64,000 nucleotides of DNA from Rhizophagus irregularis. Taxonomy: Eukaryota; Glomeromycota; Glomeromycetes; Glomerales; Glomeraceae. Where the stretch lies: NCBI RefSeq assembly GCF_026210795.1, contig NC_089445.1:2480001-2544000 (forward strand), written 5' to 3'. Positions 50,055-62,258 of the stretch are shown piece after piece. How positions within the stretch are numbered: position 1 is the stretch's first letter; every line of letters begins with the position of its first letter. Made by a program: the position numbers and the translations under genes. The notes under the pieces are model-generated. The model saw nothing but the letters and a program-made list of their open reading frames with translations. It ran no database searches and was not told where the DNA came from.

Positions 50055-50182
50055 AATAGTAACATATAATTTTGCGTTACAATAATCTCTCATTATTGTT
50101 ACAGTATCTTGAGTCGAGTTGATTAGAATTTCGCAATTTATATAGCGAAAAGAAAAGGCTTTTTTCCGGATCAAAAGAAGAA

Positions 50183-53100
50183 ATGGAGAAACATTTACTT
50201 ACTGTCGAGGTAATTTTTTAATATATAATATTACATTTATTTATTTTTTTGTTTATTATTATCATTATTAGTTTTTTTTTCAAAAAAGGCTGTTCTTACT
50301 AATAATTTTAAAATGAATATAGGTTGTTACTGCTGAGAAATTCAAAAATTATCAAGGATTTGACCTTGCCAATTTTGATCATCATTCTCTATTTTTTGAC
50401 GTATATACATATAAGATTCAAAAAACTAAAACCTATGATGTTTTTAAGAAAGATATTTCTCAAATTTTCAATATTCCTTCAAAACAAATAAGATTCTGGG
50501 TCTTAGTAAAACGAATAAATAAAACAATTCGACCTGATACTCCAATACCGGAATCTTATTTTAATAAAAGTATTATTATATTATAGTTTTTCTTTAAATT
50601 TTTAGTATAAATTTTAATTTATTTCAATTATAATAGGTATGGAGGAAATTCGTGCAAAAATGACTCCCCTGCAAAATAAATTGAGGTTATACATGGAAGA
50701 AACAGACAGACGAAATGAAAAGGTATATAATTGTTATGTATTATAATTCTTTCAATTTTTTTTTATGTTAGATTTAGAACTTGTATTATCAAATCTATGT
50801 AGACATGCTTCCCTTTGATTGAAGAAAGCTGGAATATAATTGTTTTTCTCAAGTATTTTGATCCTGATACACAAACTTTAGAGTAAGATATTCTTTATTT
50901 ATCCAATAAATTTGAAATATAAATATGTATTAACATATTTAACCATATAGAGGTCTTGGTCATTTATACGTACGAGAGTATGATAAAGTTGGAGATTATA
51001 CTAAAATTCTCTGTGAGAGAAAGAATCTTCCACCAGATACTCCTTTGAAAATATATGAAGTAAGCATACTAAATGTTATAGAATTATATAGTAAACCTTT
51101 TAACATCTATATCATTGTAGGAGATCAAACCAAACATGATTGAAAAAATGGATCTTAATTTTACTTTTAAACAATTAGAGATACAAAATGGGGATATAAT
51201 TTGTTTTCAAAAAGTCTTGCCACACCTGCAGTGCGTATTATACAATCACTAATAATAGTTTTACATTATGAAATATTAAGTTTTTTTTTTTTGACACCTT
51301 ATTAGAACCATATCGCACATTGAAAATAATCGTATCCATGATATTCCTAAGTTTTATAGATTATTATTATCATTAACTGTTAATGTATTTATTATTATTT
51401 TTTTTTTTAAGAATATTATTATTTATAATATTTTAACAGTAATTTTTTGTATATAGGTTGTAACTGCCGAAAACTTCAATAAGCATCAAGGATTTGATCT
51501 TGTTAATTTTGTAAATCCACCACTTTCTAAAATACATTCACACAATGTCCTAAAAAATACAACTTATACTACTTTTAAAGAAAAGGTTTCTCAATGTTTT
51601 AATATTCCTTCAGAACAAGTGCGATTCTGGGTCTTTGTAAAGCGCCAGAATCAAACCATTCGACCCGATCTTCCAATACCGGAATCCTCTTTTAATAAAA
51701 GTATTGTATCATATTTCTTCTTTAAATTTTAATGTAAATTTTTAATTTACTTCATTACGTTAGGTATGGAGGAAATTCGTATAGAAATGACTCCCCGGCG
51801 GCACGAATTGAAGTTATACATGGAGGTAGCAGACAAACCAATAAATGACAGGGTATATAGTTAATGTATATTATAATTCTTTCAAATTTTTGTTAGATTT
51901 AAAACTTACATTGTCAAAAATATATACAGGCATGGTTCCCTTCAATTGGAAGAAGTGAGAATATGAATATAATTGTTTTTCTCAAGTATTTTGATCCTGA
52001 TACACAAACTTTAGAGTAAGATATTCTTTATTTATTCAATAAATTAGAAATATAAATATGTATTAATATATTTTAACCATATAGAGGTCTTGGACATTTA
52101 TACGTACGAGATTATGATAAAGTTGGAGATTGTACTAATATTCTGCGTGAGAGAAAGAATCTTCCACCAGATACTCCTTTGATAATATATGAAGTAAGCA
52201 TATTAAATGTTATAGAATTATATAATGGGTTTATAGACCTTTTAACATATATATATCATTATAGGAAATCAAACCAAACATGATTGAAAAAATGTATCTT
52301 AATTATACTTTTAGAGGATCAGAAATACAGAATGGTGATATAATTTGTTTTCAAAAGGCTTTAATGGAAAATGAGTATGCATTAAAACTTTGTTGTTATT
52401 ATTTTTTTTTTAATACTCAATATTTATTCATGACCTAATGTCTTTTAGGATTCGAGAATATACTGAATTTGGTCGTATTTGTAGTATTCCTCAATTTTAC
52501 GAATCATTGACTTTGCTTACTGTTATTTCGTTCAAGCCAGAATGGCAAGATTACTTTGAATTTGACCTAATATTAAATAAAAAATCGACACTTTATCAAG
52601 TATGTATAACTCTTTGTACTATATATAATTCTGATATAATCTACAATTATTTACTTTTCATATTATTAATCATCATTAATATAGGTTGTTGAAGCGGTTG
52701 CTCTTCATTTGAATATAAATCCTCTTCAACTACAATTTACCAATTTATTTGACACACTTGATCAAACTCTCAATCAGGTTTTTTTAGATGCACAAACATT
52801 ATATTATGAGATATTTGATTTAAATATTATAGAATCAAATCTAGAAGAGGAAAAGTTTATTAAAATTCTTTGGCTTGGAAATACTGTTAAAGATGAGGTA
52901 CTTTACAGCATAAATGACATGTGATATATATGATGAAATTTTTTTGTTATATTTTGAAAATTTTTTAAAAATTGGTTTTAGGAAATTATAGATATTCGTC
53001 TTCAAAAGGATGCCACCGTTAATGAAATCATAGAAGAAATTTTAAAAAGGGTGACTTTGTCGTTACCAGATAACAAAATCAGATTATATGAAGTTATGAA

Positions 53101-53782
53101 TCATAAAATTCAAAATGAATATAAAGAAACTGAATTGATTGGAAGAATACAGGAATTTATGACATTATATGCAGAGGTGAATTATGTTATATTTTTTTTT
53201 ATAATTGTTTTTTTTTTCATTTAATCTATTTTGAAATAATATTGTGATATTACTGATATATGATAATTACAGGAAATACCTCAAGACGAATTACTTGCCA
53301 ATTCTCATGATCAAATAATACAAGTATACCATTTCACAAAGGATCCGATACAAACACATGGAATTCCATTTAAATTTGTTATTAAAAATGTAATCTTATT
53401 TATAACCAATTTTAAGTAGTACAAGAATTTTATTTTAATAATAATAACTTTTTAATTCAGGGTGAAACATTTGCTGATACTAAGGATCGTCTTCAACTTC
53501 GACTTTGTATGAACAAAACCGAATTTGCAAGAATAAGAATTGCAATTGTATCTGAATTCACATACAAAAAGCTTGAGTATCTTGAAAATGACGGTAAATA
53601 AATATAAATACTTTAACTCATTATATTCATTATATTTATTTATATTTAATATTTGTTAATGATATGTGATTTTGTTAGATATAATATTATCAGAAAAGAA
53701 ATTGTCAAGTACAGATTATCTAGGTCTTGATCATGTAGATGAAACTGAGAGCACAGATAAAATAACTTACATTCGAGGTTAA
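50183..53782 (+). CDS. USP7-like HUBL-only protein, copy 2
   Basis: 18 exons: 50183-50209, 50323-50569, 50637-50722, 50803-50882, 50951-51059, 51121-51230, 51306-51384, 51457-51700, 51764-51852, 51930-52015, 52085-52193, 52265-52374, 52449-52599, 52685-52897, 52982-53176, 53273-53389, 53461-53593, 53679-53782. This totals 2289 nt, or 762 aa, in phase throughout. Residues about 10-246 are HUBL1-2 (YQGFDL, IRFWVLVKR, FLKYFDPDTQTLE, GDIICFQK). Residues about 247-458 repeat them, and about 459-762 carry HUBL3-5, ending LGLDHVDETESTDKITYIRG. There is no MATH or peptidase domain. The first exon, MEKHLLTVE, starts right after where the catalytic domain would end in a full-length enzyme. Closest to copy 3. 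Intron 13 uses a GT donor, unlike the other copies. Role inferred as a non-catalytic partner or competitor of a real USP7. Confidence 0.87.
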
Positions 53783-53897
53783 TATGTTATTTTTCTGCTT
53801 TTATCTTATATTTAAAAAGGGAAATTAAATGTATAATTTGTAGTATTTTGTAAATTAAAGTTAATATAGAGTAATTTTAATATTAACTCTAAAGCCT

Positions 53898-54146
53898 TAA
53901 TGACAAGTGATTTAAATGACACCAAATGACTTGGGCGAGTCTTGGTTATTTCGAGATTAAATGACAAAATGATTCCCAGTCATTTAAAAAGTGATCTCAT
54001 AATTCTGTCCAAAATATACAACTTCAAAATAAAATTTATAATTCTGGATTATAAAACATTATTGCCCAAATGACCAAATGACTCGAATGACTTGGCCATT
54101 TAAAGGTCATTCAGGAAAATGGCCAAATGGCTTTGTCATTTGCCAG
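53898..54146. repeat. AAATGAC/CATTTGG-word repeat
   Basis: About 250 bp dominated by CCAAATGAC, AAATGACTTGG and their complements (GTCATTTAAA, GGCCATTT) in both orientations. It resembles the GGGTC and GGTCC islands in construction but uses a different word. Lies 3' of USP7-like copy 2. Confidence 0.6.
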
Positions 54147-54278
54147 AAATATTTATTAAATAAAAAAGTTTTTTTTTTTTTGGTTAATAATTTCGATATA
54201 ATATTATCATAATTTTCACAATATAATATTAATTAACTTATTTTGGTTTGCTTTATTTGAAATGATAATGAGTTGTAG

Positions 54279-54352
54279 TTAATTCTGGCTGGGATTAAGA
54301 TTTAAATTATGAATAATACATTAATCCCGATCATGCTGGCCAGAACTAAGTT
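54279..54352. repeat. Imperfect inverted repeat
   Basis: AATTCTGGCTGGGATTAA pairs with TTAATCCC-ATGCTGGCCAGAACT around an AT-rich centre. Probably a small MITE remnant. Confidence 0.5.
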
Positions 54353-55859
54353 ATAACCAACTGGTTAATTAGTCATTAACCGGTTAAGATTTTTTTGGAC
54401 CGAAAGCCTCTAAATAAAGTTAAATCATATTATTCATATTTTTAATTCCTAAGAACTTTATTATGTCGGAGTCTGACAATGATCCAAATATTACATCAGA
54501 AATATCAGTGACAGATTTGTATATTTAGAATAGTTATGAAAATTACAAATATTCTTAAGTTTTTATTAAGAACTTTACTGATTTTCTGAACATATTGTAT
54601 GTATTTCCCGAATGCCTCTTAAGGAATAAAAGTTTTAAAATTGTTTTTATGATAGATCAATAATTACAAACTAAAAATTGATTTTTTGATGTCGAATAAT
54701 ACATTTTTAAGCAAGTCATCCACATTGGACATAGTTAACCGAAAAGTAAAAAATGTAACGGAAAAAAATTCTAGATAAGATCTATCATATTTGTGTTTCT
54801 TGCTATAAAGTAAGGATAACGTTACTTTGAGTCAAAATATAAAAGTTGTTATGATTTATTCCTTATAATAGATTCAAGCATATAGAAATTGTGCTTAGAG
54901 GGTAATAACAACTAATTTTTTTTGTTTGGCTCAAAGATTATGTTACGTAATCCTATTACCGATGATAATTACAAGTTATTATAAATCAGGAGATCTAACA
55001 TACTATATTACCAAGGATTTTTTAATAATGAAATTATCAAAATTGTACCGCAGTATCAGGATTTAAATGCTAGTATGTCACATGATACAAGCATTATCAT
55101 CAAAATTATCAAGATTTATGATGATAATGAAATTATGGGATGATTTTTCCAGAGATTTTTCAAGAACAAAATTGTACTAAAGCATTAGAAATATATAGTT
55201 TTAATATGATTACGTGTTATAGAGATATTATTGTTGAAATATGTGATGGACCTATCCTTTAATTGTCACAAATGGGTTGTATTGAATTAATACAACAACT
55301 TTAGCATTTTGATCCTAGAAAAAGAAAAAGTGCTAATAATATTTTGAGATCTGGTAAATTGAATGTTTGCAAAGAAAATAAAAAATCAAACCAAAATCAT
55401 CGTTGGATATTAGACCTTTAAGTGCAAAGGTAACTATGCAAATCTTACAAAAAGCCAAGAAATCGGTAAATAATTATTTTCTTAACTGTAATAATTTTAC
55501 TAGGTTTGTACTTTATGCTACTCTTCTAGACAATAGAAAATTTAAAATAATAATCGTGTTGATGAAGGTATTACAAAATTCTTCCTTTCTCAAGTTGACA
55601 ATTTTGTTAAAATAATTAATTTCTATAGCTAAAATTTCTATATATATTGCGTCTAACACGTTGTCTCACTATGTAGATCGCGTCCAATTGATATGTGATT
55701 GTATCACATGAAGGTCTATTTAATTGATAGTAAAATTTTCCTTACTTTTATGATGTATATTTAACAAGTTTTTTTTTATTTTCTTTGCTTTATGATAAGA
55801 TGCAATTAAGTTTTTGTTTCATAATGATAAGATTATAATTTTACTTAATAATGTTAAAT
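54353..55859. other. Intergenic with possible coding relics
   Basis: Short frames with frequent stops, for example MSESDNDPNITSEISVTDLY near 54462 and NNFTRFVLYATLLDNRKFKI near 55490, hint at a decayed gene or transposon. I cannot join them or name a family. Confidence 0.35.
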
Positions 55860-56187
55860 CTATTTATTAAAGCAGTATTTTTCTTTTCTTAAAATCCATA
55901 AAATTTTAAAAATTTCTGCTAAACTGTAATAGAGAAGAAATGTTTTTAAGCTCAATAACTTTTTTTTTTTTGCTTGCCAAGATCGGAGTTTCGAAACGGA
56001 TTTATGTTAACAGTTTTTGAAACTAGTTAATTACAGTATATGAAATCAATAAAAATAGTATCTTATGCAAATATTGTTTATTTCTCGTTTAAGACTCAAT
56101 TTATAGTTTACATCCAAGTCTGTATAAATTTAAATTTTTTTCTAAACAAATAAAAAGCTTAAAATGTCAAATGCATACATACATATA

Positions 56188-56203
56188 TAATGACTTTTAT
56201 AGC

Positions 56204-56207
<4 letters not shown>
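56188..56207. repeat. Target-site duplication, left
   Basis: TAATGACTTTTATAGCTATT, identical to 58179-58198. It directly abuts the poly(T) tract of the retroposon. Confidence 0.9.
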
Positions 56208-56254
<47 letters not shown>

Positions 56255-58178
56255 CAAACCGATCACACTTTATTGAATAGAAAATAAAAATTTACATGGT
56301 TATGTAAGTTAACAAATGCAAATACAAAAGTAAACAGCGAGTAACCTACAATAGCTAATCTAAAAATAACGAATATTTAAAGACCTACTAGCTTAAAAAA
56401 TGGGATAAAGAATATGACCATAAAAAGGGGAAGGGGGAAAAAAAGCAAAAACAAAAAATAAATCAACCCTAAAGGGCGAACAAAAAGAAAATAAAAGGAT
56501 AAAATAAAGAGGAATAAAAATTTTATGAAAAAAATAAAATTGGCACCTTTGAACCACTATTTTACCCTCAATTCTAAAACCTAAATTATTAATTTACGCA
56601 AAACATCTATAACTTCCGCTAAGACCTTCGATCTCGATGATTTACGGGACTTGTCTTTCTTGTGCTTCTTTGGCTTTTCAGACTTCATCTCTTCTGGTTT
56701 CTTCTTCGAATTCTTTGAATTTCGTTGATGTTTGTTAGTTGATTGACTTCGTGAAGTTCCTTGGTTCTTGTTGGCATTACTACCATGCGACCTTGTTTGT
56801 TGCATCGGAGGTTCGTATCGGTTCCAAGATAGGTACTGATGATCCCAAACGAATTGATTATCTAATGCGTTCCGCATATCAACCCACTTTTCGAAATAAC
56901 CAATAAGTTTACGTTCACCCCGAGCTGTTTGAATAATTTTAAAACTTTTCAACCCTCTAACCGAAGAAAGAAAAGTATGTGGGAGACGGTCGACCCATAA
57001 GGCTGCATACGTCATAGAATCTGGAATTTTTCTAATCGTAGCTTGGAATTTCTCACGTTGTTTTCGTTCTTTGAGAGTCCACCTTGCTGGAAACCATCTT
57101 ACCGGTATCCCCCCTAAATCTGTTGTCCACACAGGATTTTCATTAACTTCAAATTGGGCAAGACGAAAGGTACTTAACTCTATCTTCAAACGAACAGTCT
57201 GATATTTTCTTTGTTGTTTCATCTGAATCTCGATAGGCTTTCCCCACAGCGTTAACTGTTGCAGAATATATTCTGCCGTCCAGGATACTGGGACGTCGTA
57301 AACCAGAATATCTCTAACTTTTGATGTATCATCATCAGCTGGCTTATGACCTGTAATAACTTTTTCGATAAGGTGTTTATTCAACTTCTTATTTTTATTT
57401 GAAGACTTTGTTGAATCGGTAATACTTTTCTCCGGTATTTGTATAGGCTGCGACTGAGGCTTATTAGGTACCGATTGTAAGACCGTATTTGATGACTCAT
57501 TTGTATTAATCGGATGATCAACATCCATTTTTGATCCAGAGGCTGTCGCGATCGGCCGATTTATATTAGAATCTCGATCATCGGAAGAAAAATTTAAATG
57601 AGCGAACTCTTCATTTGCCTTATCAAGAAAATCATCTAATTCATCTGAATCTACGTCAGAATTAATTATGGAACGGTGTTTGGATTTATTCGACTTTTTC
57701 TTTTTTTTGTCGATTTTTTTGGACTTTTTGCTAGATGTCTCCCTATATTTAGTCACGTGATCTACAAAAGTTTCTAATTCTTTCCTTCGTGCTTGGAAAC
57801 CATCCACCGCAGAGGATATTGCTATATGTAGAAAAAATGTGAAACTTTCAGTTGACATGTTGTAGCGTGAAGCCCTTTCTTTCCAACTATTAATATCTTC
57901 ATCTGAAAGGCCAAAATTAGAGCGCAGTATATTACGCTGAACTTCTGTGTCATGACCTGAAAAAAATGAAGAAGCTAGACTTTCACAAAATTTTATAAAA
58001 TGGTGATATGTTTTTAATAAAAAATTATATTCGTCGCCGGACCCATAAGGAAATTTATGTTCGGCTATAGGATATTTTCTACTATCTTCCATATTAATAA
58101 AAAACTGAGTAAAAATATTATTTTTACTGCGGAATTGTTATGTTTTTAATAATTTGGGGAAGAAGTTTTTTTTTTTTC
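56208..58178 (-). mobile_element. Poly(A) retroposon with 20-bp TSD
   Basis: A 1.97-kb insertion on the minus strand flanked by perfect 20-bp direct repeats. At its 3' end is a run of about 44 A (T on the + strand, 56208-56251), preceded 18 nt upstream by AATAAA (TTTATT at 56269-56274). Its 5' end starts with a short A-rich stretch and 86 nt of leader before the only ORF. The paralogous promoter of USP7-like copy 2 (near 49970) has no such insertion. This is the signature of target-primed reverse transcription of a polyadenylated RNA. No reverse transcriptase is encoded, so it is a non-autonomous element or a processed gene copy. Confidence 0.9.
56581..58092 (-). CDS. RRM-like, Lys-rich protein of a non-autonomous retroposon (ORF1-like)
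   Basis: An uninterrupted 503-codon ORF in a genome where other genes have 9-18 exons. The N-terminal 110 residues are predicted helical with no recognised domain. Residues about 119-142 are very Lys/Ser-rich (KKIDKKKKKSNKSKH), a likely nuclear or nucleic-acid-binding segment, followed by an acidic, disordered stretch. From about residue 258, RDILVYDVPVSWTAEYI and KYQTVRLKIEL resemble RNP2 and RNP1 of an RRM, and a second such unit may lie around LWVDRLPHTFLSSVRG. The tail is Ser/Lys/Gln-rich. RRM plus basic regions are typical of ORF1 proteins of LINE elements; I recall related proteins repeated in Rhizophagus genomes but cannot verify this. The ORF being intact suggests recent insertion. 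Confidence 0.75.
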   Translation of the reverse strand: MEDSRKYPIAEHKFPYGSGDEYNFLLKTYHHFIKFCESLASSFFSGHDTEVQRNILRSNFGLSDEDINSWKERASRYNMSTESFTFFLHIAISSAVDGFQARRKELETFVDHVTKYRETSSKKSKKIDKKKKKSNKSKHRSIINSDVDSDELDDFLDKANEEFAHLNFSSDDRDSNINRPIATASGSKMDVDHPINTNESSNTVLQSVPNKPQSQPIQIPEKSITDSTKSSNKNKKLNKHLIEKVITGHKPADDDTSKVRDILVYDVPVSWTAEYILQQLTLWGKPIEIQMKQQRKYQTVRLKIELSTFRLAQFEVNENPVWTTDLGGIPVRWFPARWTLKERKQREKFQATIRKIPDSMTYAALWVDRLPHTFLSSVRGLKSFKIIQTARGERKLIGYFEKWVDMRNALDNQFVWDHQYLSWNRYEPPMQQTRSHGSNANKNQGTSRSQSTNKHQRNSKNSKKKPEEMKSEKPKKHKKDKSRKSSRSKVLAEVIDVLRKLII

Positions 58179-58198
58179 TAATGACTTTTATAGCTATT
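58179..58198. repeat. Target-site duplication, right
   Basis: Second copy of the 20-bp repeat flanking the retroposon. The sequence that follows (ACTCTTGCCAGTATAAAG) continues the homology to the copy 2 promoter (49974 onward). Confidence 0.9.
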
Positions 58199-58232
58199 AC
58201 TCTTGCCAGTATAAAGTTAAACAAGTAAATTT

Positions 58233-58284
58233 TTAAATTGATTAAGATCTACAACTGAGGTTACTCAAGTATTATGTAAACAAA
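58233..58284 (+). promoter_or_regulatory. Conserved upstream block, copy 3
   Basis: Identical 52-bp match to 50003-50054. The retroposon inserted 35 bp further upstream and so left this block attached to the gene. Confidence 0.45.
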
Positions 58285-58450
58285 TACGACATTTAATTTG
58301 CACTACAAATAAATAATCCCTTTATAATTTTTACATTCTTGATAAATTTATAAATTTATTATTTTCTTAGTCATAAAAATAAAGCTGATAAAAATTTCAT
58401 AATTCATATAACGAAAGAGAAAAAGTTTTTTTGCAGCTCAAAAGAAGAAA

Positions 58451-61400
58451 TGGAAAAGAAATTACTTACTATCGAGGTAATTTTTTAATAATATTTTAAA
58501 TGTATATATATATATTTCTTAAAGAAAAGCTGTTCTTACTAATATTTTTAAGCTGAATGAAGGTTATTACTGCTGAAAATTTCAAAGATTATCAAGGTTT
58601 TGACCTTGCCGATTTTGATCGTCATTCACTATTTTCTGACGTACATACATATAAGGTTCAGAAAATCAAAACTTATGATGTTTTTAAAAAAGATATTTCT
58701 CAAACTTTCAATATTCCTTCAAAACAAATAAGATTCTGGGTCTTAGTGGAACGTACAAATAAAACAACTCGACCTGATGTTCCAATCCCAGAATCTTATT
58801 TTAATAAAAGTATTTATTATATTATAGTCTTTCTTTAAATTTTTAGTATAAATTATTAATTTATTTCATTATAATAGGTATGGAGGAAATTCGTGCAAAA
58901 ATGGCTCCCCTGCAGAATGATTTGAGATTATACATGGAAGAAACAGACGAACGAAACGACAAGGTAGTATATAATTGTCATATATGTTATAATTCTTTCA
59001 AATTTCTTGTTTTAGGGTTAAAAGCATATATTATCAATATAATAAATTTAGACATTGTTCCCTACAATTGAGGAAATTAGGAATATAATTGTTTTTCTCA
59101 AGTATTTTGATCCTGATACACAAACTTTAAAGTAAGATATTTATTTTATTTATCTAATATATTAAAGGTAAAGATATTAACATAATTTATAATATAGGGG
59201 TCTGGGCCATTTATATGTGCAAGAGTTTGATAAAGTTGGAGATTATACTAGTATTCTCTGTAAGAGAAAGAACTTTCCAACAAAGACTCCTTTGAAAATA
59301 TATAAAGTAAGCATATGATATTTATGGAATTATAGTAATTTATAAATCTTTAACATAAATACCTTCATAGGAAATCAAACCAGACATAATTGAAGAAATG
59401 AATCCTAAATACACTTTCAAACAATTAGAAACTCAAAATGGCGATATAATTTGTTTCCAAAAAGTTTTATTAAACTGGAAGTATGTATTATACAGTCACT
59501 AATAATTATTTTACACTATGAAATATTAAGAAATTTATTTTTGACAACTTATTAGAAACAATTTGCACATTAAGGATAATCGTATCCATGAAATTCCTAC
59601 GTTTTATAAATTATTATCATCATTTGTTACTGTTACTGTTAATGTATTTTTATTTTATTTTTTTTAAGAATATTATTGTTATTTATAATGGTTTTACAGC
59701 AATTTATTTGTATTTAGGTTGTAACTGCCGAAAAATTCAATAAGCATCAAGGATTTGATCTTGTTAATTTTGTAAAACCTCCAGTTTCTAAAATACATTC
59801 ATATAAGATCCTAGAAAATACAACTTACGGCACTTTTAAAGAAAAAGTTCCTCAATGTTTTAATATTCCTTCAGAACAAGTGCGATTCTGGGTCTTTGTA
59901 AAGCGTCAGAATCAAACCATTCGACCCGATCTTCCAATACCGGAATCCTCTTTTAATAAAAGTATTGTATCCTATTTCTTCTTTAAAGTTATAAATGTAA
60001 ATTTTTAATTTACTTCATTGCATTAGGTATGGAGGAAATCCGTAAAGAAATGGCTCCCCGGCAGAATGAATTGAAATTATACATGGAGGTAGCATACAAA
60101 CTAATAAATGGAAAGGTATATAATTTATTTACTGTATATTATGATTTTTTCAAATTTTATGTTAGATTTAAACTTATACTATTTATACTGTAAATTATAT
60201 GTAGACATGGTTCCCTTACGTTGAAGAAAATTGGAATATTAATATAATTGTTTTTCTCAAGTATTTTGATCCTGATACACAAACTTTAGAGTAAGGTATT
60301 CATTCATCCGGTAAATTGGAAGTAAAAATATACTTTAACATATTTTAACCACAATAGAGGACTCGGTCATTTATATGTACAAGAGTTCGCTAAAGTTGAA
60401 GACTATACTCATGTTTTCTGTAAAAGAAAAAATTTCCCACTAAATGTTCCTTTGAAAATATATGAGGTAAGCAAATTAAATGTTATAGAATTATGCAGTG
60501 GGTTTATAAATCATTTAATATTATCATTATAGGAAATCAAACCAGGCATGATTGAAGAAATGAATCCTAAATACACTTTTAAACAATCAGAGATACAAAA
60601 TGGTGATATAATTTGTTTTCAAAAGGCTTTAATGGAAAAGGAGTATGCATTAAACTTTATTATTATTGTTTTTTTAATAACATTTATTGATGATTTAATA
60701 TCTTTTTAGAATTCAAGAGTATACTAAATCTGGTCGTATTTATGGTATTCCTCGATATTATGAATCTTTGACTTTACTTACTGTTATTTCATTTAAGCCA
60801 GAATGGCAAGGTTACTTTGAATTTGACCTAATGTTAAATAAAAAATTGACCCGTTATCAAGCATGTATACTCTTTTACACGTCTGTATATAATTTTGATA
60901 TACTGTACAATTATTTATCATTCTTATTATTAATCGTCATTAATATAGTTTGCTGAAGCAGTTGCTCTTCATTTAAATGTCAATCCTTATAGAATACGAT
61001 TTACCAATACATTTCCGTTATTTGACACGTCTGATCAAACTCTCAATCAGGCTTATTTATATGCACCAATATTATATTATGAGATATTTGATTTAAATAT
61101 TACAGAATCAAATCTAGAAGAGGGAAAATTCTTTAAAATTATTTGGCTTGGAAATACTGTTAAAGATGAGGTACCGTGTAGCATGTATAATATGTGTATG
61201 ATATATTGGAATTTTTTTCCATAATTGAATATATATTGGAATTTTCTGCTATAATTTAAAAAACCTTTTAAAATTATTTTAGGAAATCATTGATATTTGT
61301 CTTCAAAAGGATGGTATCGTTAGTGAAATCATAGAAGAAATTTTAAAAAAGATGACATTATCATCAAATATCAAAATCAGATTATATGAAGTTATGAATC

Positions 61401-62087
61401 ATAAAATTCAAAAGGAATATAAAGAAACTGAATTAATTGGTAGGATACATGAATTTATGACATTATATGCAGAGGTGAATTAATCAACAATTTGTTTTTA
61501 ATTATTTATTTTTGACAAAATTATTTTAACTTGAAGGCATATTCTACATTTAATAATATGTGTTATATGATAATTTACAGGAAATACCTCAAGATGAATT
61601 ACTCGCTAATTCTCATGATCAAATAATACAAGTATATCATTTCACAAGGGATCCAATGCAAACACATGGAATTCCATTTAAATTTGTTATTAAAAATGTA
61701 ATGTAATCTTATCTATAGCTAATTTTAAATGGTACAAGAATTTTTATTTTAATATAATAATTTTTAATTCAGGGTGAAACATTTGCTGATATTAAGATTC
61801 GTCTTCAATTTCGACTTGGTATGAACAAAACCGAATTTGCAAGAATAAGGATTGCAATTATACCTGAGTTCACATACAAAAAACTTGAATACCTTGAAGA
61901 TGATGGTAAGTGGATATAAATAATTTAACTCACGTTGTTATTATTTATATTAAATATATTTTTAATGTTATATTATTTATTAGATATAATCGTATCAGAA
62001 AAGGAATTGTCGAGTACAGATTATCTAGGTCTTGATCATGTAGATGAAACTGAGAGCATGGAGAAAATTACTTACATTCGAGGATAA
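58451..62087 (+). CDS. USP7-like HUBL-only protein, copy 3
   Basis: 18 exons: 58451-58477, 58563-58809, 58878-58963, 59052-59131, 59198-59306, 59371-59480, 59556-59643, 59718-59961, 60027-60115, 60205-60290, 60358-60466, 60533-60642, 60710-60860, 60949-61170, 61283-61474, 61581-61697, 61773-61905, 61984-62087. This totals 2304 nt, or 767 aa, in phase. Same organisation as the other copies: a short MEKKLLTIE exon, two HUBL1-2 blocks, then HUBL3-5 ending LGLDHVDETESMEKITYIRG. Intron 13 starts with GC. Exon 7 has 9 extra bases (TV repeats), exon 14 is 9 bases longer and exon 15 is 3 bases shorter than in copy 2; all changes are in frame, which argues for selection on the protein. Its promoter region carries the retroposon insertion. 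Confidence 0.87.
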
Positions 62088-62258
62088 TTCTGTTTTTTAT
62101 TTTAATTTTGTAATATTATATTTAAAAGGAAATTAAATGTCTAAAAATTAGAATATTTCTTTACTTTGCAAAGTTGTGTGGTAATTTAAAGTTAATAATA
62201 TAAAGGATTTCCCAAATAGTTTTTATTCATCTGTCTGTATTGTAGTTTCAAATAGGTA

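Noticed and set aside
56206-56251. 46-base T run that could be an assembly artefact.
   Set aside because: It sits exactly at the 3' end of an element with an AATAAA signal and abuts one copy of a perfect 20-bp target duplication, as expected for a retroposed poly(A) tail.
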